Shown: in pieces, positions 35,289 to 64,000 of the stretch | Layout: each line of letters opens with the position of its first letter | Numbering within the stretch: the first letter of the stretch is position 1 | Source of the DNA: Alviniconcha marisindica | Taxonomy: Eukaryota > Mollusca > Gastropoda > Provannidae | DNA length: 64,000 nucleotides | Assembly (NCBI GenBank): GCA_018857735.1 | Contig: JABMCL010001087.1 | Coordinates: 1,211,001-1,275,000 of the forward strand | Direction of reading: 5' to 3' | Made by a program: the position numbers and the translations under genes | The notes under the pieces: model-generated | Database searches by the model: none | What the model was told of the DNA's origin: nothing | The model's input: the letters and a program-made list of their open reading frames with translations, nothing else

Positions 35289-35483
35289 GTGAGGTCTTCA
35301 TTGTTACTTTTATTTCAGCTGGCTCGTGAATTTGGTATTGCCTGCCCCTACCCCTAATAAATTATGCTAATTTTACTATGAGTTTATATGCCATTGATTT
35401 GTGTGTGGGTATTGCGTGTTGTATGCTTTCCTTTAATTAAGTTTTAAAATGTCTTGAATCTCCGAAAGTGCTCTGTAAATTCC

Positions 35484-35515
<32 letters not shown>

Positions 35516-36175
35516 TACATAACTGTCTGCGGTTGACTGGACGTTATGTGTCAAACAGCTAACTCTTCGCCAGCCGGCCTTGCATGACCGCGCTACTGAC
35601 ATGTCCACAGAGACATTTTACCATAAACGACTGAAGTTCGTCTAATTTACCCGAATATACCTGAAGTTATCTGAGTGACGGCAAGTAAAGACGTAGATGA
35701 CTTTTTGAAACCTTCAAACCTGTGTGAGCCTAACGATTATCTTGACGATTCTTAATCTGGCTTGCATTGTTTGCGTTAACAGTGTCCCGGGAAGAGGGAG
35801 CTGCATATCTGCACTATTAACCCCTTCACTGCCATGATGTCACTTAAAAAAAAGGATTTTCATCAAAACTCATAGCATTGATTGTAGATGTGTCACAGGA
35901 CCGGAAAAAATACTGTTTGCAGGCGCGTCCGTGCGTCTTTCAGCCCAGAAATTTTACAGGCTGGGGCAGTGAAGGGGTTAAGCTGTCTAAGAGAACAGGT
36001 CCCTCTCGATCTCCAAGCGCGATCTGTTTTTGTACACTTCAGTAATGGTGCGTGGGTTTGTCACTGCGTAGAAGATAAAATTTCAAACAATGTCCCCAGC
36101 CCCCAGTATTATTTTGCTGTACTTACCTCGCAGAAAGCTCCACAAACGAAGACTCTACTCTATTTTACTAGCGTG

Positions 36176-36242
<67 letters not shown>

Positions 36243-36799
36243 GTGTTGTGTTTTGTGTGTATGGAGGGAGGAGGGGGTGATAAAAAGAGTTAATCCGACT
36301 GACAAAACCTCGAGTGTGTTTCCCAGGAGTTTCGTTGTTTGTGTGTACTCGTGTGTTTCCTTGGTTCAAATTCAAGCACCCTGGCTGGACACGCCTTGTT
36401 CGTCGAACGGAGACTGCAGCCAGTATCAGAGTAACACGGAATGTTTCCACAACACGTGCGTCTGTAGACCGGGCTATTTCTACTCTGTCTCCCTGGGCAC
36501 GTGCAACAAGGGTAAAAGCCATTGTTTTGATTGGTGGATGGATGAGGGGGGGAAAGGGAGGAATGAATGAACAAAAAAGATAGGTGACTGGATTACTGAT
36601 TAGTCAGCTGATTGGTTGAATAATTACTGAGTTAATTCAGTAGCTTGTTCAGTTACACGGAGGCTATACGTGATGCTTTTTGTCTAAGATCAAATAGTAT
36701 GTGCACGTATAGTTTGCGTGCTTGTGTGTCTGTGTGCGCGTACGTGCGTGCGTGCATGGTTTTGTGGGTGGTGTGGTGGGGGGGGGTGTGTGTGTGTGT

Positions 36800-36833
<34 letters not shown>

Positions 36834-36919
36834 GTGTGGTGTGTGTGTGTGTGTGTGTGGTGAGAAAGGAGAGAGAGAGAAGAGAGAGAGAGGAGTGTGT
36901 GTGTGTGTGTGTGTGTTGT

Positions 36920-36962
<43 letters not shown>

Positions 36963-36976
36963 TGTGGTGTGGTGTG

Positions 36977-37007
<31 letters not shown>

Positions 37008-38283
37008 GTGTGTGTGTGTGTGTGTGGTGTGCGTGTGTGTGTGTGGTGGTGGTGTGTGTGGTGTGTGTGTGTGTGCGGCGCGCGCGCGCGCGAGCGTATT
37101 TTCTATGCTCTTTTCTTCTTCTTCTTCTTCTTCTACTTTTGTTCTTCTTCTACTTTTTGTTTTGCTTTTTGTTTTGGTTTGGGAGGGGTGGTGGGGAGGG
37201 GGAGACAATAACGCCTAACCGAATACATGAACGTAGGGACAATAAAGCCTAACCGAGTACATGAACTGGTGCATATTTGCTTGGTCATCAGTTAGAAAAA
37301 GAACGTCAAAGCGCCGTGGGGCTGGAAACTTTAAATCTTCATGACAGTAGGCAAAGTGCTTCCTCGCTGTACGCACCTAAATAAAGTGCAAAGTACGTTT
37401 ACCCGTTGGTCAGTATTTGTACGACTGAGCATTCCTATGAGAGGGAGAGGAGGCAAAACCGGAGTACCCGGGAAAAGGATCCAACAGCCGCTGTAAAAAA
37501 AATAATAATAATAATAATCTATATAAATCTACATCACATATTATTAGTGATACCTATCGCTACACTGTCACCACCAGAATGATTCCTGTATTAAGATGGG
37601 CAGCGATGAGAGCCGTTCTAATGTTTCATCAATTGTAAGGGACAAAACCACAAGACAGTGTCCACAGACCACAACTTTTGAAGAAAAGGGAGAGCCGAAG
37701 CGGATTCGAACCGAGGTCCCTCTGCTTACCAGCCTAACACCTTACTGCTAGGCCAAACCGGCTCACCGTATATAATCTCCCCTTCCCCACCTTCTCCCCG
37801 CCCCTAATAAGCCTTATGGTTTCTGCGGACGTTAAGCACCATGTTTACTTACTTATTGGTGAAAAATGCACCACTCTTGGCGTGAATCGAACTCTCATCC
37901 ACTAACTCTGGCGATTGGTTTCACTGACCGGAACACATCGGCTCTCTAACTATTCGAACCACTAGTGGGCGGCTGAACACATCTGCAAAATGTTATGCTT
38001 TATCAGAAACATGCCATTTCAACTTTCAGATTGTCCGCCAGAAAACCTCGTCACAACCTACACGCGCTATCCCAGTCATTTGATCGTGTTCCATGACGAT
38101 GCCACGCAATACGTCAGCAGTTTGGAGGAATGTTTCAGTCGTTGCAACAGCAACAACAACTGTCGCAGCATCGACTTCAAGTCCAGCTCTCTGAAGTGCT
38201 CCATGAGTTTCACTGTCGTGCAGGGTCTAATACTTCTGTGGCCATCTTTTAGCTACGATCACTACCAGAGGCAATGTATGTGA
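34685..38283 (+). CDS. Secreted PAN / mucin-like / Cys-rich / PAN protein, three exons
   Basis: Exons 34685-35288, 36377-36511 and 38030-38283 join in phase 1 at both introns, giving 330 residues and TGA. A signal peptide ([17 protein letters not shown]) leads into a PAN/apple-like domain ([22 protein letters not shown]). A Ser/Thr/Pro-rich stretch with many possible O-glycosylation sites follows, then a small EB/EGF-like module ([28 protein letters not shown]). A second PAN domain ([30 protein letters not shown]) ends the protein. PAN domains bind glycans or proteins, and the ligand here is unknown. The gene converges with the Kazal gene. The end is uncertain because a good donor overlaps the final codons. 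Confidence 0.75.
36176..36241. repeat. (TG)n in PAN-gene intron 1
   Basis: A pure TG run about 135 bases upstream of exon 2, (UG)n in the transcript. Confidence 0.95.
36377..36511 (+). CDS. PAN-protein exon 2 (EB/EGF-like Cys-rich module)
   Basis: Acceptor ATTCAAG|CACC and donor AAGG|GTAAAA bound 135 nt in phase 1-1. It encodes six cysteines in a pattern typical of EB or EGF-like modules. Confidence 0.75.
36715..37096. repeat. Long TG-rich compound microsatellite
   Basis: TG, TGG, GA and GC alternating blocks span almost 400 bases of PAN-gene intron 2. Confidence 0.95.
37200..37265. repeat. Direct duplication, about 33 bp, two units
   Basis: gacaataacgcctaaccga, atacatgaac is followed at once by acaataaagcctaaccga, gtacatgaac. 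Confidence 0.8.
37560..37850 (-). mobile_element. Old tRNA-derived SINE-like element
   Basis: On the - strand, 37768-37686 reads like a tRNA head: a box A-like tttggcctagcagtaag and a box B-like ggttcgaatccgc. Flanking words recur at 27060-27330. Anticodon structure is not kept, so this is not a tRNA gene. Confidence 0.5.
38030..38283 (+). CDS. PAN-protein exon 3 (PAN 2)
   Basis: Acceptor AACTTTCAG|ATTG opens [15 protein letters not shown], and the domain ends QRQCM, TGA. The final bases CAAT|GTATGT also form a donor, so an isoform could splice onward before the stop. Confidence 0.7.
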
Positions 38284-38289
38284 CTGTGT

Positions 38290-38291
<2 letters not shown>

Positions 38292-38386
<95 letters not shown>

Positions 38387-38388
38387 TG
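38292..38388. repeat. (TG)n microsatellite
   Basis: An uninterrupted TG run starting about 9 bases after the PAN-gene stop. Confidence 0.95.
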
Positions 38389-39166
38389 ACGTCATGGGCT
38401 CTTTCGCCAACAACAGGAGGCTGCCATAACTGTTACTCAAATTGGAAAATGTGTGCGATTTCCAGTTTGAGAGAATGGCAAAAAGGTATGCAGAATAGAT
38501 CTAGATCTGCCAATAGTAGTGGGGCAAGCCGTGCAGTATGCGGCTGTAATTAAATCAAAGCTAAACAACGATCTTAGAATACACAAGCCACTGCCTAGGA
38601 AGGAAGGTTCATCCTTAACGACTCCACAAGATGCCAGGCAATGCTAACTCATAGACCGAATGGCTAGTGGTGCTGAGAATTTTTTATCTACCGAAAAAAC
38701 ATGTTTGCCTGTTAGTTTCTTTTCCGCGACAAAAAGCCGTCAGACGAAAATAATGTGCCTGAAGCGCCTAGGAAAGATTTAACACACAATGGAAGCAAAG
38801 CAGCAAAACCGGATGTATAAGGCCCATACGTGGCATACTAATCTGTAGACTGTTTCGGAATCAGGCCGTTCAAAGAATAAAGACTGCGAGCGGAAAGTTG
38901 TGAACATAGACGTGTCGTGTTGGGCACACAAACTCTCAGCTGGCGTTTTTAGCTACCTTCGACCATCGCCAGACGGTGTTTGTGACGTTTTGTCGCGTTA
39001 TCCTCAGTGCCCATACACACAAGTTTGTGCCATTAGCAGCAAGTTAGCCGCGTGATATGTTACTGTTTAACAGCTGTTTGCTCACATACTGAATTTCAGT
39101 TCCCCCTTTCTGTGCTTTTTACGTGTTTAATCGAACTTTATTTCAAATTTGATGTACGTATATGGG
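38389..39166. other. Stretch without a supported gene
   Basis: The only candidate is a Cys-rich frame at 38418-38485 (CHNCYSNWKMCAISSL) with a donor-like GTATGC behind it. It could be an alternative last exon of the PAN gene. Confidence 0.35.
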
Positions 39167-39565
39167 AGCGGGATAGCTCAGTGGTTAGAGCGGAGAATTT
39201 TCAACTTTCTGTGCTGACTCTTATTCCGGTATCCGTTCCACCCCACCCCCGTGTTACCGCACGTAAAAGATCCCGGTCATTCTGCCAAAAGTGCAGGTGG
39301 CAGGTTACAGCTAAACACGCATACACCCTACCTATGTGGCTTTGAATGAAGTGACACTGTAACCTGGTGCATGGTTGGATGGTGTACACAGAACTTGCGC
39401 CGAAACGGCAGCATTTCACGTGGCACCAGCCATGCAACATCCACTTCCGTGGATATTAATAATACGCGCTACAAAAGGATACAGTCACTCATTCACAATA
39501 ACATACCAGTGTGCGCAGTGAGTGCTTGAGAGCAGAGAATAGCGCTATATAAAAGCTATGAATAA
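39167..39565 (+). mobile_element. tRNA-derived SINE
   Basis: Box A-like ggatagctcagtggttagag at 39171-39190 starts the element. The body contains cattctgccaaaagtgcagg and ggcaggttacagctaaacac. The 3' tail is agagaatagcgctatataaa. A second copy lies at 44128-44575. The box B part is deleted here. Confidence 0.85.
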
Positions 39566-40694
39566 TAACGTATACCATTACTTAATGTAAGTTCGATTTT
39601 CAAGTTTGGACAAATTATTACAGTGTTGTGACTCTCTGGATATTTTTTGGGCTGATCCGCCTTAACAGTGATCGGAGCATATTCCAGGATGATTGTGCAA
39701 TTGCGTATTCAGCATGGCACTTAGACAGGTGGCAGCAGCCAAGGGTTGTTCATGATACCACACGATACCTATTGTCCTGAATAATCTCATTATCTAATTA
39801 TAAGCAGGAATTGATCATTGTTTTGAAACTGGCGTTGTAGAGTTCAAACTTGAAGCAACCCTTTAAAAAAAAGATCACATCGGGAGACGGTGTTTGCGAT
39901 CCTCTGTGTGTGTGTTGGGGGGGTTGCGGGTACGGGGTGGGGGGTGTAGGTAGATAGGTAGATATTCTCCTATTTCATCATCATCTCTCACCGTCAAATT
40001 AAAACGGAGAAACCTTTGGAGGAGTTTGTACTCTATGTGTGTGTGCGTGCGTGCGTGCGTGCGTGCGTGTGCGTGTGTGCGTGAGGGGGGGCGGGGGGGG
40101 GACATCGTGGGTTTTGTTCGACTTCTAACAGGTGAGGATCCCATATCTGGAATTTTATCTCGTCAAAAAAGTCGGTTAGAACTATTTTCATCTAGCATCC
40201 ACTTTATTACAAATGAGAATGGAAAAGCAATGACTCTTAAGCATCAACGCCATTTTTATTTTTTTTTTTTATTTTCTTTATTTTTTTCTTAATTAGCTAA
40301 AATATGCAAACAGCAATAATCGTCTAAGTCAGTGAAGCTTGTTCTCGGTATAAAAAGCAAAATAATTTCCGTATTAACGACGAAAGTTCTTCTGTATATC
40401 AATACCGTTATAAATGCTATTTCTACATTAAGATTGTTCAACAGCTTGACGTAAAAACACTTCACCTTTAAAATGTCTTTCTTTTAAAATTTAAAAAGAG
40501 CATCGAAAAATGTGTCTGCCTCAAGATCAGTTCCAAGTCTTCTTAGCTTTTCGTCAATAATTGACTTGACAGTACTCCAATCATTCAATGAAGTTAAAAC
40601 GACGGGAATGAACCGTTCTTTCTATAACTGTTCCGATCATTTCTATGATTCCACACATAAAAATAAATCATCAACATTTATATTTAGAATCACA

Positions 40695-40755
40695 TGCGAC
40701 AAGAGCGCAGTGAATCTGCATGAGAGCGGAGAATAGCGCTATATAAAAACGATCA
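40695..40755 (+). mobile_element. Truncated SINE tail
   Basis: gcgcagtgaatctgcatgag followed by gcggagaatagcgctatata matches the ends of the SINEs at 39167 and 44128. The A-rich tail is CAA repeats. Confidence 0.7.
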
Positions 40756-40767
40756 ACAACAACAACA

Positions 40768-40915
40768 TAGTAGCTAACATCAACACCAAAATCAGCTCAA
40801 ACATATAGCAGCTAACGTCAGCACCCAAATCAGCTCTAACATATAGTAGCTAACATCAACACCAAAATCAGCTCAAACATATAGTAGCTAACGTCAACAC
40901 CAAAATCAGTTCAAG
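40768..40915. repeat. Tandem repeat, about 41 bp, 3-4 units
   Basis: Units read tagctaacatcaacaccaaa followed by atcagctcaaacata, with small changes. Confidence 0.9.
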
Positions 40916-41066
40916 TATCATGTCACATTTTGTAACACCAACGTTATTTTCACATTTTCATTGCGATTATTTCAGTAAAGAAAGCAGTACATTTGAATAA
41001 GGCCAACGCCTAATCAACAATAATTATATTAACTTATCAAGCACATTTTTGTTTCCGACTGCCAAA

Positions 41067-41072
41067 TTTATT
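41067..41072 (-). promoter_or_regulatory. Candidate polyadenylation signal of the Kazal gene
   Basis: AATAAA on the - strand lies about 200 bases after the TGA at 41271-41273. Confidence 0.4.
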
Positions 41073-41270
41073 TCAACATCAAAAACAGACGCATCAATAT
41101 CACGTCATTTTAATGTCATTTTAAAATCGATGTCAGGTTGCAAAATGAATGTGAGCATCAAAATCAGATATCCGTGTGCGAGAGAAGTGGTACAGGCAGA
41201 AAACAATACTTTGTCCAGTTCAGATCACAACCAGAACACACCAGAATATCGCCGTCTGTTGACACCGCCA

Positions 41271-63176
<21,906 letters not shown>

Positions 63177-64000
63177 CTGAAAGGGACAAAGGAGTGGTCG
63201 CAACACTTCCCACAAACCACCGTTGGCCGTCACAGTAACTTACCATACGTACTATTAATAACAATCTAACTTATAATAGGCCGCGTGGTGCTGCTGGCAT
63301 GATAGGAATGCAAAAGGAATGCGACCTCTCTCGCTAAACGGTACTCGCGAGCGGTGAGGTTGGCTGTCTAGGCTACTACCCTCCCCCCTCCTCCCTCCAC
63401 CCTCCACCCTGGGGGGGGGGGGGGGGGTGTCAGCCACGGGTTTCTGGTATGATGATAATAATAATAATCAGCAGCTTTTGTAGAGCGCATTTCCAGTGGC
63501 TATGACGACTTTGCAGTACGAGTTTTACACGAAAAGAGGGGGGGGGGGAGAGTTCATTAAAGCGGAGCCATATACCTTTCAAGTACAGAGATAGGCGCGG
63601 CTACGTGAAACAATACTAACAACAAAACATAGCATACACTTATAAGCACATGCACCACAAACATCACAACTGACACATACAGACATGCCGTTCAAACATA
63701 GGCATAGTTAGGCTATTACTGTTCTCAGACAATTTAAAACATTTCAGGAATGTTTAGACGAAGAAAGCCACCTGACACTATAAGAAGCAGAAGATGATGA
63801 ATGAATGAGTGAATGAATGAATGAATATTTTAAAGGCTTTATCTCTAAACGATCCCCTAAACGCCGTAGTAGGGCGGGGAGATCACTGAAGCCTGCTGCC
63901 AACGGGCGCTACACAATGTGCAACGGCTGCACGCAGGCTCCAGCTGCTGATTTCAGTGACTGACAGAAGTACGGGTGTCATTCCGTCATCGTGTTCATGA
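63177..64000. other. Intron upstream of Kz1, to the window edge
   Basis: It contains a G run at 63411-63427, a GGGGA tract near 63540 and a GAAT repeat at 63800-63830. I see no further Kazal exon here, so the next upstream exon lies past 64000. Confidence 0.6.

Larger units (their letters stand above)
39566..41048. other. Stretch between SINE and the 3' end of the Kazal gene
   Basis: It contains G-rich and TGCG microsatellite DNA at 39905-40105, a SINE tail and a short tandem array, listed separately. No exon is recognised. Confidence 0.5.

Overview
The window reads as genomic DNA of an animal, most likely a gastropod mollusc. Genes are split by long introns with canonical GT-AG sites. Dinucleotide microsatellites are very abundant, tRNA-derived SINEs and decayed non-LTR retrotransposons are present, and one gene is a large receptor of the molluscan GRL101 type. 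The species is an inference. No rRNA, CRISPR or bacterial features were seen.

Left part (1-9,300, + strand): the last exon of an unrecognised gene (246-1350), then about 3.2 kb of microsatellite-rich DNA with a small signal-peptide exon candidate (4620-4727). After that comes a 1,415-residue single-exon receptor (5000-9247) with CUB, C-type lectin, LDLa, leucine-rich and seven-helix parts.

Middle (14,193-26,289, - strand): a complete nine-exon stomatin-like protein 1 gene (SPFH plus SCP2 domains, 469 residues). A dead retrotransposon RNase H region lies in its fifth intron. The flanks (9.3-14 kb and 26.3-34.6 kb) hold decayed mobile elements. These include a repeat family built around a 34-bp perfect palindrome, a CXC-domain gene relic, and a repeat whose 3' end resembles Penelope-like elements.

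Right part: a three-exon secreted PAN / Cys-rich / PAN protein (34,685-38,283, + strand) converges on a very large multi-Kazal protease-inhibitor gene on the - strand. That gene fills 41,271-63,176 and runs off the right edge. It shows 26 Kazal exons plus a short last exon, all in one phase. Each exon carries the sixth cysteine of one Kazal domain and cysteines 1-5 of the next, so exon and domain borders are offset. Predicted inhibitory P1 residues vary widely (R, K, M, F, S, T, H, P, D, E, N, A), which suggests a multi-target secreted inhibitor. Its introns are packed with (CA)n, that is (UG)n in the transcript, often touching the splice sites. They also contain a LINE fragment, minisatellites, a tandem duplication of one exon, and a near-complete hammerhead-ribozyme-like fold.

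All splice joins were deduced by eye from consensus sites and phase agreement. No searches or RNA evidence were available.
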